64,000 nucleotides of DNA from Tigriopus japonicus (Eukaryota > Arthropoda > Copepoda > Harpacticoida > Harpacticidae), in assembly GCA_010645155.1 (NCBI GenBank), contig CM021320.1:9562478-9626477 (forward strand). The letters are read 5' to 3'. The position numbers and the translations under genes were made by a program. Numbering within the stretch: the first letter of the stretch is position 1; each line of letters starts with the position of its first letter. Positions 30,046 through 44,700 of this stretch are shown here, in pieces. Under the pieces are notes generated by a model. It saw nothing but the letters and a program-made list of their open reading frames with translations, was not told where the DNA came from and searched no databases.

Positions 30046-33000
30046 GTGTGTCTTTCCCTCTACTTGAGGCTTGATGAAGACATGAGCCTCCCAAAATCCG
30101 ACACATTTCTCTTTCGATTTTCTTTGTCAACCTCATCGGTGGGATTGGATTTTCATGGTCTGACACTCTTTGCTTGGGGATGCTAAAACTGTTGAAACTG
30201 GTTGGATCGTCGAGTTTCTCGTTTAAAAAAAGCAGTCTTATTTGTCCCCTTTCCTCTTGGTATTCGGTAATTCCTTTTGTGAGTCATGCAATCGAGTCTT
30301 TTGGCTGTCAGTAAATCAGTTTTCTGATGAGTTCCTTCTCCGTTCTCTAAACGTGGGAGAGGAGAGGAACAACATATTGTCTGGACCAATTGCATGTTAG
30401 CCGTTGACCGCGTGGTTCATTCAGCCCCAATATTTCTGGCTCATTGTTCTGTGTTCCACCACGCATCATCTCTAAGGCGTTCTGGGTAACAAAATTACTC
30501 TCCGAATGCCCAACTTCCCATAATCTGGCATCTATTCGTTCTTACTTCTATCCTTAACTAAAGCATTACTTTGAACTTGTTCCAAGAACTTGGAAACGAT
30601 GGTAACTGAATAACCTTTTTGTTGACATGGTGAAGGAGTTGATTCTCGCCACAACGAAAGGCATTAATTCGTTTATTCAGAAGTCCTTGTCACACCTACT
30701 CATTTGTAGTCATTCTGGATTAAGATGTTTTCCATGGCTCGCTTTCCTCGTGAGGTCGATGGTCGGCGGTGTCATGTTCCTCGTTTTCATGGTCTTTCAA
30801 CGCCAATTCCAGCTTGGTTTTTGGGAGAGAACCTTTGCTCCCGTTCCTTTTCTTGCCTTCCAACTGTTGTGTTCCAACTTCCAGTGTCCAATTCACCCCC
30901 AGGAACACGACGAGAAGGAAGTCTTCCGAAACTCACAGTAAGATCCTGGGACACTCACGCACACAAACTCACCCGGAGAGCACTATATGGATCAGTAATT
31001 ATCCCCTTGGGAGAGTGAGAATATTGCACTTTTTCAGCTCCTTGCCCTCGTTCTCTGCCTGTTCCAACATCACCTCGTCCCTCTTCTCTTTCTGTGTGGG
31101 TCCTTCTTTTTCATCTGGTTGCAAGCTTCCATCCGAATGGACCTGAGCAAACAACACATGGGACAAATGAACCAGGAACAGAAGGAACAGAGGTGACCTC
31201 CCTCGACTCGATTCGAGGAAGCTAATATTCCATTTCGACTAATGATTGACTGACCTCGAGATCGTGATGTGATGAAGAGGCTTTATGGTCCAACGCCAAA
31301 GACACCTGGCGATCGTAATCTACATTAATGAGGTCCAAATAAATGTGCCATTGTCTTTGCACCAAAGCACATTAGCCAAAAAAAAACTCTTTCAAAGGAT
31401 GGTATTTTTATATTTTGAAGAATGAAGCTGATCGGGTCTTGAAAAGGCCGGAATCTGCTTAAGATTCTGATAAGGAAGGAAAATGCGATTTTGTTTTTCC
31501 TTCTGTTCTTGTACTCTAGTATAGCAACCCGACCTTTCTCAGAGAAACTTATAGACGCTATTTCATACCCACAGATGGAGAATCGTTCTGATACCGGATA
31601 TGAGGTAGCCTATCGGAACAATTAGGACGATGTGATGGCTGGCTTCGCTGGCCGGGCGAGGCTCAACCCTCCGACCCTAGCACCAACACTCCAAAAAAAT
31701 GTGAAAAACTTGACTAGGGTGCATTGGGTAATGTTTTCATTCATGTCATCATCCCGAAATGTTATTGTCCCCAAGTTTCCCGCATCAAAGGGTAAAGTAT
31801 GGATTCGATTCCCAAAGTATGTCAACCATTGCGTGAGCGTGTTCCCATGAAATATCTTGACAACGATCGGCTAATGGGCCTATGATCCTCCCTCAAAAAA
31901 AGAATTCCACCTCCAAATTCCCAGAAGACTCGAACTTCCAAGTTTTAGCTCAGCCCAATCCTTCGACTTCAAAACATATGATGGCGAATAATATCCCGAC
32001 GCTTTCCGCCTTGTGGTTCCACTTGATTTCCCAGGCGATCCCACGTCTAATCAGGCTTACGAACCCCCATCACCAACATACTAGAAAAGGTTCCACCACC
32101 AAGTGCCAAACTGAGAGGAATTCCAGCGATCTGACGATCATCGGAGAAGCTGCAGATTCAATTTCCAGTACCTCATTCTTCTTAGCCTCTCAGACAACAT
32201 GGCCGTGAGGATGATTGTGGATGTGGTTGGCCTGGTTTTGATGGGACTGGGACTTTGCCAACCAGCAGGCTCCTTTTCCCAAGCCTTGTTTTCTCAAAGC
32301 ATACAGACTCTCAAGTTCCAAAAATTGAATATAGAAAAGTTTTAATGACTTTTCCCAAAGACTTTTTGAACCATGCTAACTCGAGGGAAACGAGACTGAG
32401 AGAAAGAGAATGGTAAAGATGGGAGGAAATGTGCGGTGTCTCCTAGATGGGCAGGATGTGGGAAGAAAATGAACGAGAACGGCTTTGAAAGAGTCACTGG
32501 CAAAAAAAGTTGGCCTTAATTTCAATCAAAGATTCTATATCAAACTGAGGGAGTTTCAGTCAACTGTGACTTGGCCAACCAAATTCGTGGTCTTGTTCTG
32601 GCTAATCGAAAGAATCGATCGGTTTCTCTTCGCAATGCGCTACTTCGAATAGAGAGGTTGCGCGTGTGACTTCCAGAATTTCCGCCGAATTTTTCAATCC
32701 ACTTTCCCTTCGTTTCAAAATGCACCTTTGCTTGATTTTCACACTCACACACTCATTTTCAACACAAAGCACATCTTCCCACTATATTTCGACCCCTCAG
32801 AGCAAGCGAGACTTTGCTAAGATTAGAAAACTGATTTCAAACCATTCAAGTTAAATGAGATCTGCCACTTCAAAGCCTTGCTCGAGGTCTCAAGAGTCCA
32901 CACCGCGTTCCCTTCCTGTCATTCATCCAACATTCTTGGTTGGGACTTTATGAAGGATTGCAGGCAGGCAGAATAAATTGGGAGGGGGAATTAGTTGGCA

Positions 33001-33613
33001 ATTCCTCAGTCCCTTAAAAAGCCGCATGTGAAAGCAAGGCAAAAGTGACATTTGACATTAAAGGAATTTACAAAATACACTTCAATTATAACCGGAATAA
33101 ATGTAATGCCATTTGTAGTGAGCAAATCCTCAAGTGCTTCACTAATGACAAGTTGATACAAGGATTGAATAGATAATATAACAACAAATGTCTTTAAATA
33201 AGTTATGCTGGCTTACTACTTGTAAAAAATCAATGGTTGCATATTTGATCACATTTGCGGCAACATCGTACAATTATCTTTCAATTTCTGATCCTGTTTG
33301 AAAGTCTTCAAAACAATCAAACTTTTATTTCTCAAATAATAATTATGATCAAACTAACTGGAATGCACATGTAAATGTGCAGTTAAAAATGTATCAAAGG
33401 ACTCGGGTGTGTTTCTCCCGTAAGCTATTGACCTTATATAATCAAACCTAAGGTTTGTTTTGGGAATTTATTTTTGTTGCTAAAGCACATCAGACTTTGA
33501 AATATTTTCAAGTCTCACGCCAAATTTGTAAAATTTGTCCTGAGTTCATAATCTCAAAGTTCATTCAAAGCTCTCTGTATTAATATAAATTACAAATTCT
33601 GCCTTTGGTCTTG

Positions 33614-33985
33614 TCACTGAACTAATAGAATGGGTTTATTGCAATCTAAAACATGATCACTTTTGTTATCTTTCTTATCAACAGGGCTCGGATAAAAGTG
33701 CTGTTTTTTGGCCTGAAGTTGCCCAAGTACACCCTGACATGAAAGTTTTGTCGTAATTTTGAACCAAAATATTTTCATTATATAGGAATAGATTTGAACG
33801 ACGTGACATTCAATCTGTCCCCAACTAGTCTCTTCTTCCTCGGAAATGATATTTGGGATGCTATCAACCAAAGTGGAAAGTGTGGACGGCTCAACGTTTT
33901 TCGGCACTTTTTCAGGTGTCTTCCCTTTGCCTAAAATTTTGATGGACGGTTGAGATTCTGTGAGCTCTTGAATTAGGACGGACAT
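33614..33985 (-). CDS. Unassigned 123-codon open frame
   Basis: Starts at an ATG with an in-frame TAA five codons upstream. The start context is poor (T at -3). The N-terminal half (SVLIQELTESQPSIKILGKG and an EEEE-containing acidic stretch) looks protein-like; the C-terminal half less so. The local sequence is AT-rich, which makes a 123-codon frame less likely by chance than elsewhere in the window. No family recognised. It could be a small gene, one exon of a gene, or chance. Confidence 0.22.
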   Translation of the reverse strand: MSVLIQELTESQPSIKILGKGKTPEKVPKNVEPSTLSTLVDSIPNIISEEEETSWGQIECHVVQIYSYIMKIFWFKITTKLSCQGVLGQLQAKKQHFYPSPVDKKDNKSDHVLDCNKPILLVQ

Positions 33986-36612
33986 TAATATTTCCCGTTA
34001 TTTTTGTTTAGAAGTGTTCCAAAACTAGTCTCCTTTCTCCAAAACCAACTAAAATTTGATTCCCGCCATTCACTATTTTTTCACAGCGGTTTAAAGGCAG
34101 ATGGAACCGTGGAAAAAGAAAACGCCGGACATCAAGTCGACAATTGCTATTCCAGGAATAATTTGTCACCTACTTGTCCTTAAATTACATCATAACTAAT
34201 CCAAAAATATTCTAGGCACTTGTTGGGGCACACGGGTGGCTTGATTCCGCCAAGGTGTCCACGCATTGCCGTAATTTTTAGGCGCAAAGTATGACTACGA
34301 CAGAACTTTCGGGCCAGGGTGTAAGTGAATAACCAACCCTTCAACGTCTTCGAGTGCTGAACAAACGTTAAAAGTAATTTGCAGTACTGCATATCTCATG
34401 ATGTACTGTAATTATTACAAAATAAAAATCTACCGGAGATTTTAACCGAAGAAACAACCAAGATGCACGGACTCTCCAACATGGTTCAACGTTTCATTAA
34501 AAAAACTTTTACGAACTGCCGTACATTAGAGCATCATTGCTGAAAACATACTTGGAGAAAAACTTTACAAAATACTTCAACTTGACTGAGGTCCATCCAT
34601 TTCCTTTGGCATTTCCTCTGGAGCGTTCTCTAATGCTTTGCATCTCTCTGAGGCCAGAGTCTACTTTTAAGAGCCTTTCGTGTTGTTTGAATCATGGCGC
34701 TTTGATATTATGGGGGATATGTTGGCCATTAGCAACGGATTAGGGAACTCTTTGGCAACTCCTGGCAGAGATCGCCCGCGAATGTTTGCCCAAAGTGTGT
34801 TTTCCTTGGTCTCTCTGTGACACCGTCAACCAACGCCTGTTCCTCGGCTCGTTTTTTTGTCGGGACTCGTTCCAATAGGGACTTTCGAGTGTTCCTACTC
34901 AATCCAAACGGGTAAAGGGGCGATTTAAAAACACTTCGGTGGTAAGAACAAGGGATTAGTGCCCCATGTTCCACATTTTGGAACACACTGCAAATGGCAG
35001 ACGCAGAACCCATTTTTTTCCCGTCCCCTCAGCCAGAACGGAACGAAGAGGAAATAAGAAAGACCGATCGGCGGCAATGGCGTCGGCAAGACCGGCTCCT
35101 TATTTCTCCAGCTCTCATATCGCCATTCTAAAAATACTGAAATACTATAAGTAAGCGCTCTAAATATTTTGAGGCTTTTATTGAATAGATTTGGAAGAAG
35201 AAAAAAAAAACAACCTTTGAGAGAATTAGCAATTAGGAACATGGCCAAGGCGCGGAACTTTTTGCGGAAGGTCGAGGTCCAACTTCACGCAACCTTGCAT
35301 TTACTTCAGTAGCAAATAACTTCCCGAGGGAACTCAGATTCAATGGAGTTGAAATGTGTGCAACACTCCGATTGAATTCTCCAATCGTCATAAATTACGC
35401 ACTGAGAAATAGGGTGAACTAAATTCATGCAGTTACTTAGATGGGAGATTGCGAAGCAACCTGGTGAGAAAAAGTAGATTTCATCGTCTGAGAATGACTG
35501 ATTTCTACAATGTTTTTATCTTGCCCTCAAGTGTTGAACTTTTTTTTTGTTTCTATTTGCTCAATGAATATGACAGCTTGAGTTTTTTTTTAATGCAAAA
35601 TCAGCCCCCTTGATGGCAAACTTGAAGGTGCCATTCATATAATCCAGTAAATGGAAGAAACGAACTTTTCACTTTAGTCTTTGACTTGGACAAATTATCT
35701 TGAAATCCGTCTTTTCTTACACTTAGATGCGTTGATCTTCTTTGATGTGCGGTTAAGCGCAAACAGTCTTTATTAATAATAACAATAAACAGTTCGTGTT
35801 ATGCTAAGATGTTTTGTTTTGTTCACATTATCAAAATGTTGCTTTAGTTATACACGTACATTGTCATGTCGTCTTCGTAGACAAGAACGGCATCCGACGC
35901 ATTACTTATTTCCTACAGCGTTCCCTACTTCGTTCCCCGTTGTTGTAAATCACGTACCCTGTCAGATTGCCTCTGTGCAAGTTCTCTTTTGGTCTCTCTT
36001 GAAAAATGATATATAATGCAAAGGAAATCTCAATTTTACAGCTCACTTCATATGATGGAGAAGGAGCATTAACCTGGGAACAAGATGGTTCCTTCTGGAG
36101 TAACTTTTCCCCCTCCCTCTGACCAGAGATACAACTCAAATGGAAAAGAACGTCAAGTTCCAACTTGAGCCATAAATCATGTTTTTATATGCATCCCATT
36201 TGGAAACACTGCCCAAAAACGAAACCATTTGTGAAATTTGTTTATTCAATTTTCTCAAGGTTTTGAACAAGAAACCAAATCACGAGGTTTTACTTTTTCA
36301 TTTCGTCATTGGGATTTGGAAAAAAAAAGAAATAGCTTGATGGTGGTTCCAAAAACAGTAATCTGCAGTTGGTTGAAAAAAAACGTGGGGGATTTGCGCA
36401 GAATATTTTTTCCTCGGACGAATGAACAAGAATGAACATCTTCTCAACCAACATCCACCCTCAGAATTCCAGAGTAATGTCATCGTTGGTTTTTATCAAA
36501 ATCCAATAAAATGCTACTCCAATAGTATGCTGCTCCCGACATACCAAACCCTGAGTACCGCGAGGTTTGCCGTTAACTTTGTAAACCTTTCTCTTCTCTT
36601 CCACCATCGGCC

Positions 36613-37023
36613 TTGTCACCGAAGTATGGTCTTTCATGTGATGAACGAAGAGCCTCAGGAAGAATGTGTCTGTGTTTATTGCAGTCCTCGCTGGCCTTCG
36701 CTCACTTTGGCCACGAGGACCGGATTTTTTCCCCCTTCTCCACAAGATCTCGTGTCCTTTTCCCTTTGGTGACGAGTGACGAGTGGAAGGTTCCTTTGGC
36801 CTCTCTTGTCATTCGTTCCCCACCAAAGTGTGGTATGTCAGGAATGAAGATCCATATCAACAGCCTCTTCTTGGCAGAAAACCACTGGGAGCCATGCATA
36901 ACCCAGATGATTGCGAGTGCAAAAATCATTGGTCCATCCAGCTCGAGGAGCACTGAAGGTCTATGTGATCCCAACAAGATTCCTCTTGTGCCCTGGAACT
37001 TGAGCTTGACACCCTACTCGTGA
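36613..37023 (+). CDS. Unassigned 136-codon open frame, probably chance
   Basis: Overlaps other open frames on both strands between 36.4 and 37.0 kb, a pattern expected where stop codons are locally scarce. No domain or signal sequence is recognised. Confidence 0.1.
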   Translation: MSPKYGLSCDERRASGRMCLCLLQSSLAFAHFGHEDRIFSPFSTRSRVLFPLVTSDEWKVPLASLVIRSPPKCGMSGMKIHINSLFLAENHWEPCITQMIASAKIIGPSSSRSTEGLCDPNKIPLVPWNLSLTPYS

Positions 37024-38360
37024 CCTCGGTTGTACAAGAATGAAGATTACTTTCAGCGATGAATTTGGTCCACACTTCCCTAAATCGTGAAACGAGGATC
37101 CAAATATCCGACGTTGTTTCTTGAAAGATCTACCCTCTGGAAAAAAGTAATGGCCATCTTGGAAAGCAAGGCGGCAAAGGGACACTCGAGAGTGGCTCAA
37201 TCATCTCGGGCTTAAAATGTTCTCAGTCTCCTAAACTGGGCTTATGTTCCACTTTTCCAAAAAAACCGCTCACTTGGAGGGAGTGGGTATAGAAGGTTTA
37301 AGGCGAACATCTCTTATTCCAAGATTCAATTGAACTTGGAGTCGTTTCTAATCTTTCTGACCACTCGTTTCATTTCCAAGTTCCATAATGTATGGAGGTA
37401 GAAGTGGAATATGGACGATCCAAGGAGAGAGACCCACACAGCCCTAGGGAAAAGTATCAATAATCTGTTGAATAGAGATAGCTCCTGTCAATGTGTCCGT
37501 GGTCTGCCCACCGAATGAAGAGGAGATGATGGTATTGTTCCACTTTGGCTTTTGGGAGGATCGCCAAGAGTGTACTCAATCACGAGATAAAAAAACCCGC
37601 TCTGTTCCACATCAAAGAAGAGCCAGGGCGAAAGGGGAAAATCGAAGAATAATGGCCCCTAAAAATGATTTCCTCAACCCGTTTTGGTCTCAAGCTACTT
37701 TTGGAATTGGTCTTGGGCTGTCACGCTGGAAAATGAGGGGAAGTAACTAAAAAGAAACGGGAACGACGAAAGCATCTTGTCTTTTAGTTCACAGACTCAA
37801 AAGTCAAGCTTGATGAAATCTGACGCGAGATTCATTTTCATTTTGATTCAAATGCCTCGTCGCTCTCTCGTTACTCTTTCATTTCTTGGCATGAAAATGA
37901 GAGTACCTGTCAAACCAAGATGCTCGTCAACTTCTTTTCAAATCGTCTTGGTCCATAAGTGATTAAGAGCAGTCACCACGGCATACAGTAACTTTCTTTA
38001 AAATGAATGAAAGCACAGGGTCGACGTGACAAGTGTAAACTCCATAAAATTGTCCTAGAAAATGCAATTTTCGGTGGATTTTTTCAAACTTTTAGCTTCT
38101 GAATTACAAATCCATGTTTCTTGGTATCTCACCAAGTTTCAATCTTAATGGTTGGCCAATTCAAGAAGTCTATTGAAATTGCGTACAGAACATGCCAAAG
38201 TCAATACGCAGCCCGTCCTGCTTGGAACATTAGGCTGAATGTTAAAGCAGAAAAGTTGTATTTTAGAGAATACAAAAATTAAGTTGAATCAACGTTCATC
38301 GAGCAATTATTTGCCTCAGGTCCTGCATTTCAAACACTGCGGCTGTCGCAAGTATAAACT

Positions 38361-38420
38361 TGAGGCCCGTTAAAACCCTAGTTAAAAACCGAGTTAAAAA
38401 CCGTTAGAACCCGAGGCCTT
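38361..38420. repeat. Short degenerate tandem repeat inside a GAGGCC inverted pair
   Basis: Three loose copies of AGTTAAAAACC-type units lie between GAGGCCCG and CCCGAGGCC. Confidence 0.6.
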
Positions 38421-41400
38421 GATTTTGTTGTACTTTAAAACAAATCGTTTTTGCGCTAACATGCGGCCTATTATTGTTTGGGGTTTGAGAACATGCTTTC
38501 ATTTAAAATACACTGCTTACATTTTTTAAAATTTGAAATTCGATTTAGATTGAATTTTACCTTTTTACAGTTATCGCAACGAGCTCATAGTTCTCGTCCT
38601 TCAAGAATCTATTTTTGCAGAGCTGATTGGTTCAGAATGGAAAATCTGAATTTTAAAAGCTTTTGTTTCTTTTTAGATAAAATCGGATTTTATGACTTTT
38701 TGATTAAAATGATATGTCATTGTGTTGTACTTTTTACGTTCAATTAATCGACATTCTGTCCACCAAAGTGGAATCAAAAGTCAAAGAAAGATAAGGTGGA
38801 ATAAAAACCCTATTCTACCCTAGAAGCCTTGTTGGTGATAGTGTAACTTCTGAATCAAGTTGCTTTTTTCTTATCGATGTGGGTTCCTGTTCATGAAGGA
38901 AATATTCGCGTATGAATAACCCTGTTGAATGTTGCAAAAGCATCTCTCAAATGGGATAAATTTGGGCGGACTGAAGTGTGTGGGTGCTTAGTACAGAGAG
39001 CGAGCGAGTTTTCTTTTATGTTCCACTAATGTCTAGGTCCCAAACTCGTCCACAATGGCATTGCAATTTCTCTTTCCTGACAAACGACTTTGCTTTGTTT
39101 TGCTGTGTTCTGTACGTATAGTGTACAGTGTCCACCCCAATAAGAAAAGCCACCATTGGAATGGATATTCTATCCCACTCTGAAAAAGGTTTTCTTGTGT
39201 GCCATGTTCCACTTTGAAATGGTACTGAAACCTCATCCTGCGACTACTTTCAGTGTACCCCACAGAAAATTCAGGAACAAATACGATCCCTGGTCTCTAG
39301 TTCCACGACTTCCACGAGGAATTCAATATTGGCAACTTCTTTGTATTTGTGGACCAATGGAACTTGGAACCCTTTCGGCAGTGAGATTCATAAAGTCACA
39401 TCAAAGTCCTGGTTTGTGGGTATTCATATCCCAAGGTTAGTTGGTTGGTTGGTAGTCAAGGGACAAATTTCAGCTTTTGAAAGGACCAAGGTGCTCTGGT
39501 AGTTGGGTATCGTTTTTCTATCAATATTCTCTGTCCCACTTTCATATTGGGATAATGGCACACCATGTAAGACAAGTACCAAGAGGTGGAGGAACATCTA
39601 GCTATGTGGTAGCTCTCCGACTCTTTGAAAGAGGAAATTGAATTCTGATGGGCCGAAAATCCAAAGCAAACAGCCTCGAATCGGTTTCATTTCGAGATAA
39701 GCTCAGTGTCTCTTGGTTCTCTTCCTTTCAATCTCCAAAGCAGGAAAGAGGGAGAATTTGGGATCCAGGTCAGAGATGGATCTTCAACCTCATTCCACAA
39801 GGGAATGAGAAAGTTAAATTCGATCAGGCGAGACCATCTTCACACCACACGGGGGAAATCTTTTCACATTCATGGAACTTGTTTGGATTTCAATCGCAGC
39901 TGAACTTTGCTGGTCTTGGAATCCTTCAATGATTATCCATTAAGATGAACAGGCTTTTTCCTTTCACAGTTTGATCATGGAAATCATCTTATGATAAGAA
40001 TTAATTATCAGCTTGGAAAAAATATGATTGGTCCATGAATAAAGGATCCAACATTTGAGCAGGTATATGCATTTTCCTCGGGTGTTCACTAATCCCAGGT
40101 TCAATCAAGTTTCATCGGTCTCACCAACAACATGAAATCTCCATTTGGATTTAAGATCCTACGTGGTCCATCCACAAAGCAAGGGTCTGATGGTCTATTG
40201 ATCAAGATGAAGTGGAGGAGGCATCGTGCAAGAAGCCCAAAACAATTTATGCAAAGTGTTATTCAACTCCTCTTTCGCCTTTACCCTTACTGGTTGAACA
40301 AAGCGCTTTTAGGTTTTGGAACTGCGTGGCACAAACCTCCAAACCCCAAAGGGTGACTTTATATCTTTGGAATATAGAGTTCTTTAGCGAGCGTTGAGTG
40401 CTTCAGAAACCATCCTCTCTCCTTCCACTTTACTTGATGGTTAGAATTCCGAGCTGAATTTGGTCTGGGTAACCTCAATACGATTGACTTCAAAAGCATT
40501 GGATGTCCCACTCACTGACTGTCCCATGTCCGCTTGAGAGCAGAGAAAGTGGATGAATGGAATGGAGTGTTTTCTTTCAATTCAGCACACACTCTTGGCT
40601 TTCAAACACGACATGAAAAATACTCTAGAGTTGCTTACGAAAAACGAAGGGAGGGAGATGGAGAAATTCAATTCTGCTTGTGTATTGAGAAACATTAGTA
40701 ATATTGTTTCGGTTGTGACCTGATCATGCCACATCAAAGTCGAATTATTCAGTTTCCCGAACCAGTTTGGAGGTTCCCCGATCTTTTTCCTCTTTCCTCT
40801 CGTTACATAAAAGACCCAAGGAAAATTCAGTACTACCGGTCTCCTTTTCATTTCGGTTGGCTCTCCTGAGAATATTGGTCCACTTATGGACTTGGCTGCA
40901 TTGGCTATGACATCTTTTGCCGGAGAAAGTCTCGTCAACTCTGATTGGAGGGGATGGCCACCAAATGATGCTCTCATACTATTCTCGTGAACTCGGTGTG
41001 TGTGTTCGGTGGACTCATCAGATTTACGGCTCTTTCAAAATACTGAATTGAATCGGTCAATCTCGGTCCGTGTGGAACAAACCGGTGGAGTTGATCCACT
41101 CTGAAGTTGCTTTCAAGTTCTCTGATGCGTTGAATCTCATTTGGGAGCCCTCCAAAGAGGAAATTTCCGCCCAAGACAAATAGACGACTGTTGGAATAGA
41201 GTTGTTACGACTCGTGGACTCGAACCACTCACTCTCGGCCAACAAAACCCCCTCAAGATGAGCTCTTTCCCATTTCATTTCAGGGCATATACACAAGGAA
41301 ACGAAGAAGATTGCGAAGACAGGAAGCACTTTTGCATACGTGACGACGCAAAACTGGAACATGGTCGGGTCAAATGTCGAAACAATGGTCGGGATTGACA

Positions 41401-44400
41401 GAGTTGTGACCAAGCGTTGATGGAGATATCCGTCTAAGATTTGCACTCGAAGTGTCTTGAACTTCTCGCGAACTTGGTTGCTTTGAAATTATCCTTTCTT
41501 GAATAATCAGCAGACCAACTCCAGGGACTTGATCTAACTTTCCGTGATTTTTATGAGAACCAAAGAATTAATTTGGTTAAGTCGCCACAAAGACTCCAAA
41601 TCCGACCGTCCTTTCTCATCCTTGTCTACTTATGGAACGGTTTCTCAAAATTCCATTTCCCTGAAGATATGAAATTTTCGCCACTTCAAGTCACAACGTT
41701 ATCATTATATTACCTACAGTATTGGGCTTAACACTCATTGACCACAAGTTCTGGGCCATGAGGGTCAATTTAACAGAACCATAAACCCGTCCAGGGGAAT
41801 CTGTTTTGTCCACTTGACAAAAAAGCGTCCTCCATTTGAATTCAAAACAGACACTCTCATTCTTGTTCTGTGTTCTTCTTTCTTGCAATAGACTACTACT
41901 ACTGTATTATATCTCTTCCTTTCTCTCTTTATGGATGGAGGAAGGGGAAAAAACTTGAAGAGTAAGTTGATAAAAGAGGGAACGTGACTCTTGTGCGCAG
42001 ACTTTCACTTCAAGTTTTGAATTTCCCTCGCTCTTTGTGTTCTGAGGTGACATCCCGGTTCGTTCATACACTTGGAACGTGGACCACTGAAGATTTTTTT
42101 CCAGCTTAGTGGTAACCCTTTTGAACACTGAGAAATTTCAATTAATCTGGGACAAAGGCCGAACGGGGTAACTGCCTTAATGCCTGCTTCTCGGCATGGG
42201 TCACCATTATCAGAGAGATAGTGGAACACGCGAACTTTCCAAATGGTCCTTGAGTGCCGAGATGGTCCTAGTGATAACGCCATTGAAGGCTCAGATGAAA
42301 AAAAGGGAAATTTAACACACTGTCAACCTGGTGAAGGCCGAGAAGATGACACCATATCAACCATCAACACCCTGAGTGTTTCACTTTGAGTTGATCTCGC
42401 TTGAACCATAAGTCACGAGGTCTCCAAATGGTCCCAACCAGATATGGAAAAGGGAAAGCTAAAATGAAATCGAGACAGTGATCTTTTTTTCCCTTTTCTT
42501 TGAACTAAAATCCAACTACAGGCCAGAGTTCAATGCTCTTTCTATCTTTTCACTTGAGGGACTTGAAACTTTCAGCATGCTAAATTCGAACTTTTATTCT
42601 GGCACAAAATATGTTTCATAAAATTGAGCGGCAGTTTAAAGGAGGAAGATAGGGAGATAGACCAAGAAGAAGTGTTGATCCTGTAATGAGTTGGATGTAC
42701 CGTATTTTTTCAAAGGGAACCTTTCTTCACAACATCCTTCTTGAGTTTCTCCAAGGATAATTAGAACGGTAATTGCCTTTCCTTTTGCTATTATGGGGCA
42801 ATTTCCACTCCTGGTTCCCCGGTTTCCCCTTTCATTGGAACGGTATCTTGGCCGGGAACATGAAAACCTGCATTCTATGGCCTCTCCTATTAGTACATTC
42901 TACTAACTCTTCCCCGTGCCAATCCAGGATAGGCAAGCTTTATTGACCAAGCTCACTCCATACAGGGTAGTAATTATGTAGCTTGACTCGTTTAGGTGAT
43001 AAATGTGATCGTGACAGTTGTTATTTAGAGCCTCCACAAGGCTTTCTTTCAACTCCTCCATCGTTTGGATTTAGAATGAGAATGGTTTTAAAATAAGACC
43101 CTTTAATTTAACTCGGCAATGTGTCATATTAATTGAATATTAAAAGGTATGAAACGCTTTCCAATTTTCTAAAGAAAACAAAATTTCAAAATCCAGTTGC
43201 CAAAATTGCTAAAATTTATCAGATATAAAGGAGTCGATGACAGCCGACGTGGCCACAATTTTTCTAATGTTTACGCCCAAAATGCAACATTGAGAAGGAA
43301 ATCGATTTGTTAGGCTTTGACAAATGGCTTCAATTTGCATATAAAATGAAGGACAAGCAAGTCGATCAGTGGATCGTTTACTCAGGCAGGCCAACAAAAT
43401 GGGTGGTAAGCAATAGCATTAGATTTTCCGAAAATGATGCTCACACTTTTGTTGGACAAAGCAAAACTGGTGCCGAGCTAATTTTAATGACCAGTCTTTC
43501 AGACGATTGAAACATTTTGGTCACCCTTTCAATGCTCATTTTCTTGACTTTCATGGGATTGCAGAGGCTCTTCTTGAGCCTCAAGAATTTGCTCCAACAC
43601 CATTGAGGTACCAACCACGGATCCAAAGGTTGAAACATCATATCCATGGCGAGAGATTAGATATCGATTCCTGTTAATGGATGGTGGTTCCCCTTGACCA
43701 AAGGAACATTAACATTCCTTTGCTACAGTCATGGCTTGGCAAGGTATAAGAAGGCTCAAACTTCGACCAAGGTTAAGATTTTTACTTGCATTACATTTTA
43801 GTACAAAAAAATTGCGAAGCTATGTTACTAGAGTATCATGGTTCCTTTAACGTGACTTTGGACTAACCAAGCAAAGAAACACGTGCATGGCTTTGATCTG
43901 TGATTATTGGGAAAGGGACGAGTCTGCTTTTAGTTAGTAAATCTATGATCATGGCCAGCCTAAGGATGCTGGGTGCACCAACCAAACAACCAACCAACCC
44001 CGGGTAAAAGGCTCAGTTGACCACCAAATATTGAGGATCTCCAACATCAGCCAACATATTAGGAAATAAATGCTGATGAGAGCATCAGGAACAAAGGAAG
44101 GCAAGAGATGAGTAATCACAATGCTGCTATTTTCTTAGTTCATTCCTTTGATCGGCTCGCGTTGGAAGCGATTGTATTGATGACTCATCAAAGCCCAAGG
44201 CTTGATCCTCTCAAGCCAGGAGAAATGGGTCACAACTATTTGACCAGGGGAGCTCACGAACGAGGGAGATTTCTCGGCTGGCTCCATCGTTCTCACATTA
44301 ATTCTTCTCCTACTATTTCTCCCTTTCGATTCAGGATGGCGGAACATCACTTTAGAATCCACTACACTCCATTCATCTAAAAGGCAAGGGCTTCACTACC

Positions 44401-44700
44401 AAAGTTCCTCTGAGCATCCCCCACGCTCATACTGTACACATAATAGACTTGGGTGCCAACTTTCGTGAAGGTGCAGTGCAGTGCGGGAAAACACCTTTTA
44501 CTCTAATGTCGGCAAAGAGTATTCAAATGCGAGTGAGAGCTAGCACAATGTGGATGGAGGTGGTAATGCTTTGAAATTCCTCTCCCTTTTTCTCTCTCCT
44601 CCTCTGCAACAACCAGAAGATTAATATATGAAATATTCAAGCCATTGGCCCTGGTTCTCTCTGGAACTGGAACGCGGGGCACCACACTCACACCCATATT

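Noticed and set aside
41190..41260. tRNA-like B box (GGTTCGAGTCC on the minus strand) preceded by TGGCCGAG
   Set aside because: The T-arm has only four pairs, and there is no acceptor stem, anticodon arm or proper spacing. Not a tRNA; at most a worn tRNA-derived fragment.
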